From the NCBI RefSeq assembly GCF_020860705.1, contig NZ_JAJBTT010000002.1, forward strand, positions 1-64,000: DNA of 64,000 nucleotides. The letters run 5' to 3'. The notes beneath the pieces were generated by a model that saw nothing but the letters and a program-made list of their open reading frames with translations, was not told the origin of the DNA and did no database searches. The stretch comes from Akkermansia sp. (GTDB lineage: Bacteria > Verrucomicrobiota > Verrucomicrobiia > Verrucomicrobiales > Akkermansiaceae). Position numbers and translations under genes: made by a program. Below are positions 8,356-17,104 of the stretch, one piece after another (the first letter of the stretch is position 1; each line of letters begins with the position of its first letter).

Positions 8356-9318
8356 TCAATCCTTTTCCTCCAATTCCTTCCATACCTGCACGATTCTGTC
8401 CGGAACAGCGCGCCAATACAGCCACGCAGATTCCATGGCGGGGTCTTTCTCCTCCTTCCCACGATCGGAAAAAGGATCGTCCCGGAACCAGTCATCCAAA
8501 GACGTCCCGCACAGACTCATCACCAGGGCGGCATCCAGGTCGGCATCCCCCCAATGTTCCCGTTCCTGTTTCTGAAACCAGCACCATTGCCCGGGCGTCA
8601 AGGCAGGGAGGCGGGAAAGCCTTCGCTCCGCCTCCACCTTCCGGTCCGCATGGCGGCGGATCAATTGAGCGGCCCTTTCCCGCTCCAGCCGGTATAGTAT
8701 GCTCTCCAGCAACGCCAAGACCCCGCCATTCCAGCAACGGGCCATCGCCTTTCCCAGCGCACCGTTGACCACCGGGTCATGGTCCATCCAATAAACCAGA
8801 GAATGTTCAGGATCCCATTTCCAGGCCAGCAGCTTTTCATAGGAATCGCCGTCCGGGGACGAAGGCAGGGGCAGTTCCGCTCCAGTGATGAAGCCGTTCA
8901 GGGAATCCAGGGCAGTCCCGCTAGCAAGAATCACCTTGCCCAGAGCCTCCCTCACTTCCCCGGCATCTTCATGGGAAATCCCGCCGGCCTCCTCCAAATC
9001 CCATAAAAACCGGAGCTTCAAGCCCCCCGCCTTTTTCCAATGCCGCGCCTCCAATTCGGCTATTTGAACACGCTCCCTCAGGGTCGGCATACCGGACAGG
9101 AATGCCTGTTTCCATAATTTCTCCTGCCGGTCAGCCTCCCGGTTCAATTGTTCCGCGACTTTTTTACAGGAAGCGGAATCCCTTACCTGTGAAGCGATCA
9201 GGTCCAGCGCCGCAATATCCGCGTCTTCCCTCCCCGCATCCACCATGCGGACGCCGGAACGGACGCTCCCGCAACAGAGGCTCCCCACCACAAGCGCCAT
9301 GCAAAACCATTTTATCAT
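8356..9318 (-). CDS. secreted hypothetical protein, tandem paralogue B
   Basis: The product has 320 residues and a signal peptide (MIKWFCMALVVGSLCCGS); the double cysteine at the end of the hydrophobic stretch leaves a lipoprotein possible. It shares with the downstream paralogue the DSASCKKVAEQLNREADR block, the LPSSPDGDSYEKLLAWK block followed by YWMDHDPVVNG, and LTPGQWCW. Between these blocks the two proteins have diverged clearly. The longer open frame upstream of 9318 is rejected because the signal peptide sits at this ATG. Function unknown; nothing around it indicates a pathway. Confidence 0.6.
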   Translation of the reverse strand: MIKWFCMALVVGSLCCGSVRSGVRMVDAGREDADIAALDLIASQVRDSASCKKVAEQLNREADRQEKLWKQAFLSGMPTLRERVQIAELEARHWKKAGGLKLRFLWDLEEAGGISHEDAGEVREALGKVILASGTALDSLNGFITGAELPLPSSPDGDSYEKLLAWKWDPEHSLVYWMDHDPVVNGALGKAMARCWNGGVLALLESILYRLERERAAQLIRRHADRKVEAERRLSRLPALTPGQWCWFQKQEREHWGDADLDAALVMSLCGTSLDDWFRDDPFSDRGKEEKDPAMESAWLYWRAVPDRIVQVWKELEEKD

Positions 9319-9532
9319 GAACGGATCATTGCCAGCCGTACAGGGAAAGTCAACCTCTTCCTCGCCGCTGTTTCTCTTTCTCCCCTCCCCCATTGGGAAT
9401 AAATTGCAGAAAACGGCCCGTTCCCGGAAACAAGGTAAAAAATAGGCTTGCTTTCCGGAGACAATCATTGCACCTTACTTGCCCGCAAGGTGCGCACCGT
9501 TCGCACGACACATTTCTAATTATCACAAGACC

Positions 9533-9817
9533 ATGAGAAATTACGAAGCTCTTATCGTATTCAACATGAAGGGTACGGAAACCCCCGTTGAGGAGTTGAT
9601 CAATACCGTAGCCGCCACGATGAAGGAAGAAGGCGCCGACATCACCGCCACGGAAAACGCCGGCCGCCGCGAATTCGCTTACGAATCCAACCACCTTTCC
9701 GCCGGCCAGTACGTGACCTACACGTTCTCCGCAGAACCTTCCGCCATCAGGACCATCCGCGAACGCCTTCGCCTGAATCCCCAGATCCACCTTCAGTACT
9801 ACAAGGTGATCGGCTAA
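9533..9817 (+). CDS. rpsF: 30S ribosomal protein S6
   Basis: The 94-residue product matches bacterial S6: opening MRNYEALIVFNMKG, central REFAYESNHLSAGQYVTYTF, and the RNA-binding C-terminal segment ending LQYYKVIG. S6 binds S18 and the central domain of 16S rRNA in the small subunit platform. The common partners ssb and rpsR are absent; the gene stands alone and is followed at once by a strong terminator. The start at 9533 is set by homology; 18 extra codons upstream do not resemble S6. Confidence 0.93.
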   Translation: MRNYEALIVFNMKGTETPVEELINTVAATMKEEGADITATENAGRREFAYESNHLSAGQYVTYTFSAEPSAIRTIRERLRLNPQIHLQYYKVIG

Positions 9818-9863
9818 ATCCGGCCCATGCGGACGAAGCATCCGCTCCTTGCTTTTTCATCAC

Positions 9864-9896
9864 AAAGAACCGCCTCTTTACGGAGGCGGTTCTTTT
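9864..9896 (+). terminator. intrinsic terminator of rpsF
   Basis: A 13-bp perfect stem (9864-9876 with 9883-9895) with a 6-nt loop runs into a TTTT tract on the plus strand, 47 bp after the rpsF stop codon. Confidence 0.85.
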
Positions 9897-10176
9897 CTTA
9901 TGTACTGCTCCCTCTTCGTACCCGGAAGCAGGCGGATTTATCCAGCAAACGTTCGCTGCCCTGAAGGCCAGCTCCCCAGTAGCTGAGGGACGGGATCGTA
10001 AACCGATCAAGGCAGGAAGAAAAAGCCGGGAATGCCGCCTTTCATATCCATCAGTCCCTGGTGGTGAGAAAATTGCCACCCGGCCATGGCCGGAACGATT
10101 TTTCCATAAAGGGGCTTTTTCCTCCCTCCCTTCCAGGACGAGAAGCGCAGACGCGCTTGCCCGCATTGCAGCAGGT
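9897..10176. other. intergenic region without recognised gene
   Basis: This stretch lies between the rpsF terminator and the 3' end of hisH. Overlapping open frames are present on both strands, but none has a family signature, signal peptide or plausible start. A clear terminator for hisH was not found. Confidence 0.4.
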
Positions 10177-10785
10177 CTACAGGGAAACGAAGTTTTCCAG
10201 CAGCTTTACACCCAGTTTCTGGCTCTTTTCCGGATGGAACTGGGTGGCTACCAGATTGCCGAGCCTGATTGCGGCGGCAAAACACACGCCGTAGGTGCAA
10301 AAAGCGGCCGCCAGGGATTCATCCTCCGGACGGGGATAATAGGAATGCACAAAGTAAAAGTACGGCTCCTCCCCCATGCCTTTCCAGATGGGATCGGCAG
10401 GATTGGAAAGAGTGAGCCGGTTCCACCCCATGTGGGGCACCTTGAGTTCCGATTCCTCAAAACGGACCACGCGCCCCTTGAAGATGCCCAGTCCGGGCAC
10501 CTGTTCGTCTTCCTGCCCGCTCTCAAAAAGAACCTGGTAACCTACGCAGATGCCCAGGAAAGGCCTGTCCTGCTCTATCCACGTCCGGATCAGCGGCACC
10601 AGTTCCTGGCGGCGCAGTTTTTCCGCGCAATCCCCGAAGGCGCCCACACCGGGGAGAACCAGATGGGTCACGCCTGCGGCGTCTTCCGGCGTACGAACCA
10701 GATGGCCGTTTACACCGGCGGCCCCAAAGGTATTCAGCACGCTGCGGAGGTTGCCCGCGCCGTAATCAATCACGCCGAGTTTCAT
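10177..10785 (-). CDS. hisH: imidazole glycerol phosphate synthase, glutaminase subunit
   Basis: HisH hydrolyses glutamine and channels ammonia to HisF, which makes imidazole glycerol phosphate and AICAR in histidine biosynthesis. The 202-residue protein starts IDYGAGNLRSV and shows the class I amidotransferase nucleophile C80 (GICVGYQ, where GICLGMQ is usual), the catalytic His184 and Glu186 (FHPEKS), and HSYYPRP in the conserved core. It starts 4 bp after hisB, so hisB-hisH form an operon. HisF is not in the window, and hisA lies 16 kb away, so the pathway genes are scattered. A longer frame upstream is ignored because it lies inside hisB. Confidence 0.93.
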   Translation of the reverse strand: MKLGVIDYGAGNLRSVLNTFGAAGVNGHLVRTPEDAAGVTHLVLPGVGAFGDCAEKLRRQELVPLIRTWIEQDRPFLGICVGYQVLFESGQEDEQVPGLGIFKGRVVRFEESELKVPHMGWNRLTLSNPADPIWKGMGEEPYFYFVHSYYPRPEDESLAAAFCTYGVCFAAAIRLGNLVATQFHPEKSQKLGVKLLENFVSL

Positions 10786-10789
10786 GGGC

Positions 10790-11380
10790 TTACAGCATTC
10801 CCTTGGTTGAAGGCAGCATCCCGGCGGCCCTGGGATCAATAGCGGCGGCCTGCCGCAGCGCATGGGCAATGCCCTTGAAGATGGATTCCGCAATATGGTG
10901 ACCGTCCCTGCCGTAGAGCACTTCCACATGCAGGTTGCAGCGCAGGTTGCTGGCCAGCGCACGGCAGAACTCCTCGCAAAGAGTCAGCGGGAAATTGGGG
11001 GCGTCCGGAAGGCCGCCTTCCGGAATGTGGAAAACGACGTACGGGCGGTTGCTCAGGTCCATCACGACGCGCGTCAGGGTTTCATCCATGGGAAGATAGG
11101 AACAGCCATAGCGTACGATTCCCTTCTTGTCCCCCAGCGCGTTCTTAATGCATTCCCCCAAAACAATTCCCACATCCTCCACGGTGTGGTGGGCATCCAC
11201 TTCCAGGTCGCCGCGCGCCTGAAGGCTCAGGTCCATCAGCGAATGACGCGCCAGCAAATCCAGCATGTGGTCAAAAAAGGCATGGCCCGTGGCGACGGCG
11301 GCGCATCCTGTGCCGTCCAGGTTCAGTTCCATGCTGATGTCCGTTTCACCCGTGACCCGTTTGCAAGAAGCGTTCCTCAT
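10790..11380 (-). CDS. hisB: imidazoleglycerol-phosphate dehydratase
   Basis: The 196-residue enzyme is the monofunctional dehydratase that converts imidazole glycerol phosphate to imidazole acetol phosphate. It lacks the histidinol phosphatase domain fused in E. coli. Manganese-binding motifs typical of the family are visible: [21 protein letters not shown] and [10 protein letters not shown]. It precedes hisH with 4 bp between them. No leader peptide or histidine attenuator is evident upstream of 11380. Confidence 0.93.
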   Translation of the reverse strand: MRNASCKRVTGETDISMELNLDGTGCAAVATGHAFFDHMLDLLARHSLMDLSLQARGDLEVDAHHTVEDVGIVLGECIKNALGDKKGIVRYGCSYLPMDETLTRVVMDLSNRPYVVFHIPEGGLPDAPNFPLTLCEEFCRALASNLRCNLHVEVLYGRDGHHIAESIFKGIAHALRQAAAIDPRAAGMLPSTKGML

Positions 11381-11459
11381 GGGACTCTTCTATACCGAAG
11401 CCACGGCGGAAGAAAGCAGGAAATACCGCATGGGGAAAGATTTATCCCCTTTTCCCGAC

Positions 11460-11495
11460 AAAAAACTGCATGGCTCCGGGAAGGAAGCCATGCAG
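11460..11495 (-). terminator. intrinsic terminator of the coiled-coil protein gene
   Basis: On the minus strand a 10-bp perfect stem (11486-11495 with 11466-11475) is followed by six Ts (11465-11460). It lies 37 bp after the stop of the gene ending at 11533 and separates it from hisB. Confidence 0.8.
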
Positions 11496-11532
11496 CAGGC
11501 TGTTCATTCACAGGAACAGAAAAACGGCGGGG

Positions 11533-12756
11533 TCACTTTTTCTTGGCCTTGGCAGCGGCTCTTTCCTCCTGGCGCTTTTTGTCCCGGTCTTCGCGGGCCT
11601 TGCGGGCGGCCTCCGCGCGCTCCGCCCGTTCACGGGCACGCTGTTCCTGAAGGCCCACGCGCACCGTCTCCGTCAGTTCCTCATAGTATTCCTTGGGCAC
11701 CTGAGCCGTGCGGACCTCCGTCAGGGCTTCCATGGCCTCGTCAAATTTTTTCTCGTCACACAGGTTCCACGCCTTTTCCAGAGCGGCGGACCCGGCCCCT
11801 TTTTCCGGCTCCTGATTTTTCAGGCGTTCCGCATCCGTGGCGGCCACCAGCTTGAGATCCCTCATGGCTTCCAGAGAACCGGCCGTAGGCTCGTACCACC
11901 GGTCTCCGCGTTCCTTGACCTTCTTGCGGAAGGCCCGGTACACTTCCGTGAGCTGGTTTTCACGCTCCCGGATGGAGGTTTGCTTCTTCTGGAAAGCTTC
12001 CATCAGAGCCTGGCGCTGCTCTTTCGTCAGCTTGGGGTCTCCACGGCGCTTTTCCTCCTCTTTTCTCAAGACTTCACGTTCCTTTTCCAGGGCTTTTTCC
12101 TTGGCGGCGATCATGACTTCCAGCTTGCGGTTGAGCTGTCCCGCGATTCTGGAAGCGTCCGGATAGGCATCCGCCAGGGCGGCGGAACCGGGATAACCGT
12201 CGCGCATGCGGTCGTATACGGCCATGGCCTGGTAGGGATTGCGCGCAGCCAGCACCTTGAAACGTTTCAACAGCTTGTTGGCTTCATGGTCGTATTTGGT
12301 GCGTACGGTTACCTCCTCATCCTCCTTGGCTTCCTGTGCGGCCTGGGCGCCCTCCACCAGCTTTTTCTCCTCCAGCAGAACCACTACTCTGGCCCTGGCC
12401 TTGACGGCGGCGTCATGAGCGAGCCCCTGGGGGTTCTTTTTAATGGTCTTGTCCAGATCGGCCACAGCGCTTTCCAGCTCCTTGGCGTTCATGGCTTCCG
12501 GCTTGGCGTACGTCTTGCTGATCTTGGCGGCTTCCAGTTCATCCGGAGTCGATTTCTTGATGGACTCGATCAATTCCCTTTTGACGGTCACGGAATCCTT
12601 GATCCCTCCGGCTACGGGAACCAGAAGGCTCACGCTTTCCGGGGTCTCCACTTCTACGGTACAATCCTTGTAAACGGTTCCATCCTTGAGTTTTACTTCA
12701 TCCGCCACAGCAAGCGGAGCGAGCGCGGTCAACGCCAATATGAGGGACTTGTTCAT
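11533..12756 (-). CDS. secreted coiled-coil hypothetical protein
   Basis: The protein has 407 residues from the ATG at 12756, where a signal peptide begins (MNKSLILALTALAPLAVADE). The segment after it (VKLKDGTVYKDCTVEVETPESVSLLVP) looks like a small beta domain common to exported proteins of this phylum. The rest is highly charged and helical, with a coiled-coil rich in Lys, Glu and Arg (about 230-300). A very basic-acidic tail follows, ending in AAAKAKKK. A periplasmic structural or scaffold role is possible but not shown. The gene is monocistronic, with its own terminator and with the rplY terminator just upstream of it. Confidence 0.55.
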   Translation of the reverse strand: MNKSLILALTALAPLAVADEVKLKDGTVYKDCTVEVETPESVSLLVPVAGGIKDSVTVKRELIESIKKSTPDELEAAKISKTYAKPEAMNAKELESAVADLDKTIKKNPQGLAHDAAVKARARVVVLLEEKKLVEGAQAAQEAKEDEEVTVRTKYDHEANKLLKRFKVLAARNPYQAMAVYDRMRDGYPGSAALADAYPDASRIAGQLNRKLEVMIAAKEKALEKEREVLRKEEEKRRGDPKLTKEQRQALMEAFQKKQTSIRERENQLTEVYRAFRKKVKERGDRWYEPTAGSLEAMRDLKLVAATDAERLKNQEPEKGAGSAALEKAWNLCDEKKFDEAMEALTEVRTAQVPKEYYEELTETVRVGLQEQRARERAERAEAARKAREDRDKKRQEERAAAKAKKK

Positions 12757-12832
12757 AAATCTAAGGCTTTTTTCCAAATTGATCTGACGAATACGTATTC
12801 TGTACTCTACCAAAAGATGCTTTCTTGGCGAC

Positions 12833-12868
12833 AAAAAAAAGCCCGGAGCCGTAAAAACGGTTCCGGGC
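12833..12868 (-). terminator. intrinsic terminator of rplY
   Basis: On the minus strand a 12-bp stem with one mismatch (12857-12868 with 12841-12852) and a 4-nt loop is followed by eight Ts (12840-12833). It ends transcription 29 bp after the rplY stop codon. Confidence 0.85.
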
Positions 12869-12897
12869 CCGGAAAGATAAAAACAGGCGGTATCGGC

Positions 12898-13503
12898 TTA
12901 CTTCTCGGCAGCGGCTTCTTCAGCGGCCGGAGCAGCTTCCTCAGTGGAAACACGGGGAGCTTCCACGATGGCCACGATCACGTCGCCGGCCAGTTCCGTG
13001 GTTACGCCTGAAGGCAGCTTGAGATCGGCAATGCGCAGAGTTTCGCCCAGCTTCAGGCCGGAAATGTCAGCCGTGATGGATTCCGGCAGATTCTTCACCT
13101 GGCAGATGATCGCCAATTCATGAATGGTCTGGTCCAGCACGCCGCCCAGGGCCACGCCGGCGGCTTCACCTTCCAGGATAACGGGAACGACGGAGTGGAT
13201 GACCGTGGTATCGGTAACGGCCTGGAAGTCCACATGCAGGCAGGAATTGGTGATGGGGTTGTGCTGCACTTCCTTGAGAAGAGCCTTCACGATCTTGCCG
13301 TTAATGTCCAGGGCCACCAGAATGTGTTCGGAAACGGCGGAAGCCAGCATGCGAGCAAATTCGCGTGCGTCAACCTGGATGTTGACGTTGTCAAAACCGG
13401 GACCGTAAACCACGCCGGGGACCAGGCCCTGGCTGCGGAGTTGCTTCAGATTACCGGAGCCGCACGCTCTCGTTTCGGCCTTGAGGGAATGGGATGTAGC
13501 CAT
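12898..13503 (-). CDS. rplY: 50S ribosomal protein L25/general stress protein Ctc
   Basis: The 201-residue protein has the L25 N-terminal domain (about 1-90, with RSQGLVPGVVYGPG and the HNPITNSCLHVDF segment) and the C-terminal TL5/Ctc beta domain (about 98-185). An acidic, alanine-rich tail ends it. It binds 5S rRNA in the large subunit. The two-domain form is longer than the 94-residue E. coli L25. It lies downstream of prs in the same direction, an arrangement common in bacteria. Confidence 0.92.
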   Translation of the reverse strand: MATSHSLKAETRACGSGNLKQLRSQGLVPGVVYGPGFDNVNIQVDAREFARMLASAVSEHILVALDINGKIVKALLKEVQHNPITNSCLHVDFQAVTDTTVIHSVVPVILEGEAAGVALGGVLDQTIHELAIICQVKNLPESITADISGLKLGETLRIADLKLPSGVTTELAGDVIVAIVEAPRVSTEEAAPAAEEAAAEK

Positions 13504-13549
13504 GTTTTATAGAGGCAATATTGAGTGTTGATTGATAATGTTTCCTAAT

Positions 13550-13588
13550 CGGGTTCAGGCAGAGGCCCCGCCGGGATTTCTGAACCCG
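13550..13588 (-). promoter_or_regulatory. hairpin in the prs-rplY intergenic region
   Basis: A perfect 9-bp inverted repeat (13550-13558 with 13580-13588) encloses a GC-rich loop that can pair further. No T-run follows on either strand, so it is not a typical terminator. It lies in the leader of rplY and 48 bp past the prs stop codon. A processing or translational control site is possible but unproven. Confidence 0.3.
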
Positions 13589-13636
13589 CGTAAACCGATA
13601 CTCAGGTCAGGGCGCAGGACTCTGCACTAAAATTGG

Positions 13637-14566
13637 CTAAATGTCAAACAATGATGATACGGATTCTCCGTCATGTATGCGCTGCACGGCATGGCCCAGC
13701 AGGTCGCCCACGCTGATGCAGTCCACCTTGGGGCCGTGGGCCATCGGAACGGTGTCTGAGGTAAGCACGCGTTCAATGCAGGAGCCTGCAATACGCTCGC
13801 GGGCCATGTCTCCCAGCACCCCGTGGGACACGCAGGCAAACACGCGCTGGGCGCCGCGTTCCTTCAGGATATTGGCGGCGGCGCACAGGGTGCCGGCCGT
13901 TTCCGTCATGTCGTCAATCAGGACGGCGTCACGCCCTTCCACGTCACCGATCACGTTCATGGCTTCCACATGCGTGGCGTTGACGCGGTGCTTGGCCACA
14001 ATAGCGAGTTCCGCACCCAGGGCGTCGGAATAGGCGCGAGCCATCTTGACGCCGCCCACGTCCGGGGAAACGACGACCAGTTTCTGAAGGTCTTTTACAT
14101 AATGCTCGCGCAGGTGGCGGATTAAAACGGGAGCGGCATACATGTGGTCCACCGGAATATCAAAGAAGCCCTGGATCTGGGCGGCGTGCAGGTCCATGGT
14201 CAGCACACGGTCCACGCCGGCGGCGGTCAGCAGGTTGGCCACCAGCTTGGCGGTGATGGGAACGCGGGGCTGGTCCTTGCGGTCCTGGCGCGCATATCCG
14301 AAGAAGGGAACCACCGCCGTGATGCGTCCGGCGCTGGCGCGGCGGGCGGCGTCCACCATCACGCATAATTCCATGATATTATGGTTGGTAGGCGGACAGG
14401 TGGGCTGAATAAGAAACACATCCTTGCCGCGGATGTTTTCATTTATCTTTACAAAACTTTCTCCATCGGGGAAAGTGTTCACCGTGACGTCCGTCAACTG
14501 AATGCCTATGCTTTGCGCAATGCGCTCCGCAAGTTCTCTGTGTGCTGTACCGCTGATAATCTTCAT
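13637..14566 (-). CDS. prs: ribose-phosphate pyrophosphokinase
   Basis: PRPP synthase transfers pyrophosphate from ATP to ribose 5-phosphate, feeding nucleotide, histidine and NAD synthesis. The 309-residue protein (usual length about 315) shows PDGESFVKINENIRGKDVFLIQ near the N-terminus, the FFGYARQDRK catalytic loop and the MDLHAAQIQGFFDIPVDH segment. The PRPP-binding motif is written VLIDDMTETAGTL, where VDDMIDTAGT is common. The frame continues 54 codons upstream of 14566, but the protein family starts at MKIISGTAHRELA. It is divergent from the exosortase gene and is followed by rplY. Confidence 0.93.
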   Translation of the reverse strand: MKIISGTAHRELAERIAQSIGIQLTDVTVNTFPDGESFVKINENIRGKDVFLIQPTCPPTNHNIMELCVMVDAARRASAGRITAVVPFFGYARQDRKDQPRVPITAKLVANLLTAAGVDRVLTMDLHAAQIQGFFDIPVDHMYAAPVLIRHLREHYVKDLQKLVVVSPDVGGVKMARAYSDALGAELAIVAKHRVNATHVEAMNVIGDVEGRDAVLIDDMTETAGTLCAAANILKERGAQRVFACVSHGVLGDMARERIAGSCIERVLTSDTVPMAHGPKVDCISVGDLLGHAVQRIHDGESVSSLFDI

Positions 14567-14651
14567 ACCGGAAACTGAAAAGCGGACGCATTCTGAACAC
14601 AGGTCCACATAATCGCAATACTTAATTCTCACAATTTGATTTTTCTCCATC

Positions 14652-15599
14652 ATGGGTTCCCCCCTTCCAGACGCAAAAGAGAGATTTCTAACCGTCCCCG
14701 TGATCGTCACCCTGGCCGTCTCCGCCATTTTGCTGGCGTGGCCCTACCTGGCGTTCCTGGAATTCGGCTCCTTTGGAAATGACAACAGCATCCAGTGGCT
14801 TATTTCCTCCTGGAATAAGCAGACGGATTACGAGCACGGCTGGCTGGTGGTCCCTATCGTCGCCTTCATGCTGTACCATGCCAGGAAAAAGATCGCCCAG
14901 GCGCAGAAGCGCACGGACTGGCGCGGACTGATCCTGTTCATTCCGGCGTGCCTGCTGCTGGCCCTTTCCTTCCGCGTGGGCCAGCCCCGGGTGACCGTGG
15001 CCGCACTTCCCCTGATTCTGCTGGGCGGCTCCTGGTACATGGCCGGCCCGCAGGTCGCCAGGCTGTGCGCTTTTCCCCTGCTCTTTTTCTGGCTGTGCAT
15101 TCCTCTGCCCTCCTTTCAGCAGGCCACGGTGGGATTGCAAATCATCGCCACGAATCTGGGGTACCTGGGAGCAACCCTCTTCGGGGTGGACACCTACCTG
15201 CAGGGCACCAATATCCGCTCCACCGGAGGACACTGGGACGCCTTTAACATTGCAGGGGGGTGCAGCGGCATGCGCTCCCTGATGGCCCTGCTCATGCTGT
15301 CCGCCGCCTGGGCCTACCTGTCCGACCTGAAGTTCTGGAAGAAATGCGTGCTCTTCCTCAGCGCCATTCCCCTGGCCGTCATCGGCAACGGCGTCCGCAT
15401 CACCAGCATCGTGGTGCTGGCAGAATACGGGGACGCCCAGTTTGCGGCGAAAACCTGGCACGACTGGTCCGGCCTGTTGTTTTTCTTCCCCATCTGCCTG
15501 GTTGGTCTGGCCGTCACCCACTCCCTGCTGGCCGGGGAAATGATCTGGAAGCCGTCACGGCGCAAAAAGCTGGTCGTTAAAATAAACAAATCCCAATAG
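14652..15599 (+). CDS. exosortase
   Basis: The 315-residue polytopic membrane protein has the exosortase catalytic triad in context: Cys in AGGCSGMRS, Arg in IGNGVRIT and His in WHDWSG, each in or next to transmembrane helices. Exosortases are proposed transpeptidases that recognise PEP-CTERM sorting tails and move proteins through the envelope, usually in bacteria that make extracellular polysaccharide. The next gene encodes the EpsI-type partner, 15 bp downstream. A degraded gene with a PEP-CTERM-like tail occurs in this window at 34419-35040. The exact exosortase subtype is not assigned. Confidence 0.88.
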   Translation: MGSPLPDAKERFLTVPVIVTLAVSAILLAWPYLAFLEFGSFGNDNSIQWLISSWNKQTDYEHGWLVVPIVAFMLYHARKKIAQAQKRTDWRGLILFIPACLLLALSFRVGQPRVTVAALPLILLGGSWYMAGPQVARLCAFPLLFFWLCIPLPSFQQATVGLQIIATNLGYLGATLFGVDTYLQGTNIRSTGGHWDAFNIAGGCSGMRSLMALLMLSAAWAYLSDLKFWKKCVLFLSAIPLAVIGNGVRITSIVVLAEYGDAQFAAKTWHDWSGLLFFFPICLVGLAVTHSLLAGEMIWKPSRRKKLVVKINKSQ

Positions 15600-15614
15600 G
15601 CGTTTTCCGGTAAC

Positions 15615-16337
15615 ATGAACATTAAAACGCTCAAGATTCTTCTGCTGCCCTTTCTTCTGGCCGTCACGCTCGGCGGCATCTACCTGATGCCCCGCCATGG
15701 AAAGGTTCAGGACTCCTCCATCAGCATGGACCTTCCCATCGGCATAAACCCGGACGGCTGGCATGGCACGCGCCGGCAGGAGTCTGAAGAGGAACGCAGC
15801 ATCCTGGCTGCGGATACGGAATTTTCCAAGGCGGATTACATGCAGGAACTTCCCATCAGCGTGAACGAGCCGGAAACGGCTCCCGTGCTGTGCCGGGTCT
15901 CCATCGTCAAATCCGGCCATGACCTGAACAATTCCATCCACCGCCCGGAACGCTGCCTCCCGGCCCAGGGGCACTTCAACCTGACCGGAACCACCGTGAA
16001 AGTCCCCGTGGAAGGGCACGGAACCATCACGATGACCAAGCTGAAATCCCAGCAGAACATTACTCCGGGCCAGCCGCATCCCACCATTCTGGACAGCATG
16101 CACTATTACGTGTTCATCGGCCACCACCACATGACGGAAGACCATCTGTCCCGCACCCTGATGGATATGAAGGACAGGGTTTTGTACGGAGTGGACCAGC
16201 GCTGGTGCTATTTTCAAATATCCACCGCGTATGGGGATAAAATCAAAGTGCCGGAAGAGAAAGCCCGGAAACAGACGGAGCGCCTGATCAGCCAGCTGCT
16301 CTCCCGGCTGGTCAAGTGGGATGAACTGGACCGGTAG
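15615..16337 (+). CDS. exosortase-associated EpsI-type protein
   Basis: The 240-residue protein has an N-terminal membrane anchor (about residues 6-24) and a DUF3485/EpsI-like extracytoplasmic domain. The conserved segment HRPERCLPAQG matches the HxPExCxPxxG signature of the family. A histidine cluster, FIGHHHM, follows at about 170-177. EpsI proteins are nearly always encoded beside an exosortase, as a separate gene or fused to it, and are thought to assist sorting or polysaccharide secretion. The gene is the last of the two-gene transcript and is convergent with the hydrolase gene. Confidence 0.8.
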   Translation: MNIKTLKILLLPFLLAVTLGGIYLMPRHGKVQDSSISMDLPIGINPDGWHGTRRQESEEERSILAADTEFSKADYMQELPISVNEPETAPVLCRVSIVKSGHDLNNSIHRPERCLPAQGHFNLTGTTVKVPVEGHGTITMTKLKSQQNITPGQPHPTILDSMHYYVFIGHHHMTEDHLSRTLMDMKDRVLYGVDQRWCYFQISTAYGDKIKVPEEKARKQTERLISQLLSRLVKWDELDR

Positions 16338-16358
16338 CACCGCCCCGGCCTGCGAAGG

Positions 16359-17024
16359 TCAGTCCGGAAGCCTGCCTTCCAGCCATGCGGCAGCCGCCTG
16401 GAAAAGGCTGCATGTTTCTTCTGCGGGCGATTCATACAGCATGGGTGCGGGGCGGCGATGGGAATAGAGACGCCCCTCCAGGTCTCTCTGGAAGCCGGAA
16501 AAGGCAAGGTTGGCGTCCGCCCCGGTGCAGTGTCCCCAGCGCCCTCCTATTCTGGGCACCACGTCCATGAAACCGCCCCCTTCCCGGAGGTAAGCGTTTC
16601 CCCACCATTCCACGCATGCCGGGCGCGCGTCCTTCTGCCGCCTGGCCACGGCATCTATTGTCAGGAGGCAGAGCGGAACGGCTTCCACCTTCTGCCTCCT
16701 GGCCACTTCCACCACGCAGGAACCGCCATAGCTGTGGCCTACCAGCACGACGGGCAGCCAGGGATATTCCCGGCGCACCTCTTCCAGTTCCTCCGCAATC
16801 TTCCCGCACCTGTCCAGAAACACTCCGCAGCCGCCTCCGTCCCAGTGGTAATAAGCCGTGGCATGCGCCACTCCCGGCAAAAAACCGGGAAACCTTTTTT
16901 CCACCCGGCTCAGGCAGCCCGCCACCACGTCCCCGAAACCGCCGATGAACACGGCCAGGTAACCGGGATCGCTTCCGCGGGACAGCAGGTTCAGCGTCCT
17001 TTGAAAATGCATGACAGAGCCCAT
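16359..17024 (-). CDS. alpha/beta hydrolase-fold protein
   Basis: The 221-residue protein carries the nucleophile elbow GHSYGGS within VVLVGHSYGGSCVVEVARR, preceded by a strand-oxyanion region (LAVFIGGFGD). The histidine of GHCTGADANLAF may complete the triad. There is no signal peptide. The substrate cannot be told from sequence. The start could be either of two ATGs at 17024 and 17012. The gene is divergent from the DOMON-like gene and overlaps nothing. Confidence 0.7.
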   Translation of the reverse strand: MGSVMHFQRTLNLLSRGSDPGYLAVFIGGFGDVVAGCLSRVEKRFPGFLPGVAHATAYYHWDGGGCGVFLDRCGKIAEELEEVRREYPWLPVVLVGHSYGGSCVVEVARRQKVEAVPLCLLTIDAVARRQKDARPACVEWWGNAYLREGGGFMDVVPRIGGRWGHCTGADANLAFSGFQRDLEGRLYSHRRPAPMLYESPAEETCSLFQAAAAWLEGRLPD

Positions 17025-17104
17025 GATGGAGAAATCACGTCAATATCCAAGCCCATAAGACGTTCTGGCTTGATAAAACCTGCAAACTGTCCAAATGTGA
17101 TGGT

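Noticed and set aside
9747..10166. 139-codon minus-strand frame after rpsF
   Set aside because: Overlaps the rpsF 3' end and its terminator, no recognisable protein.
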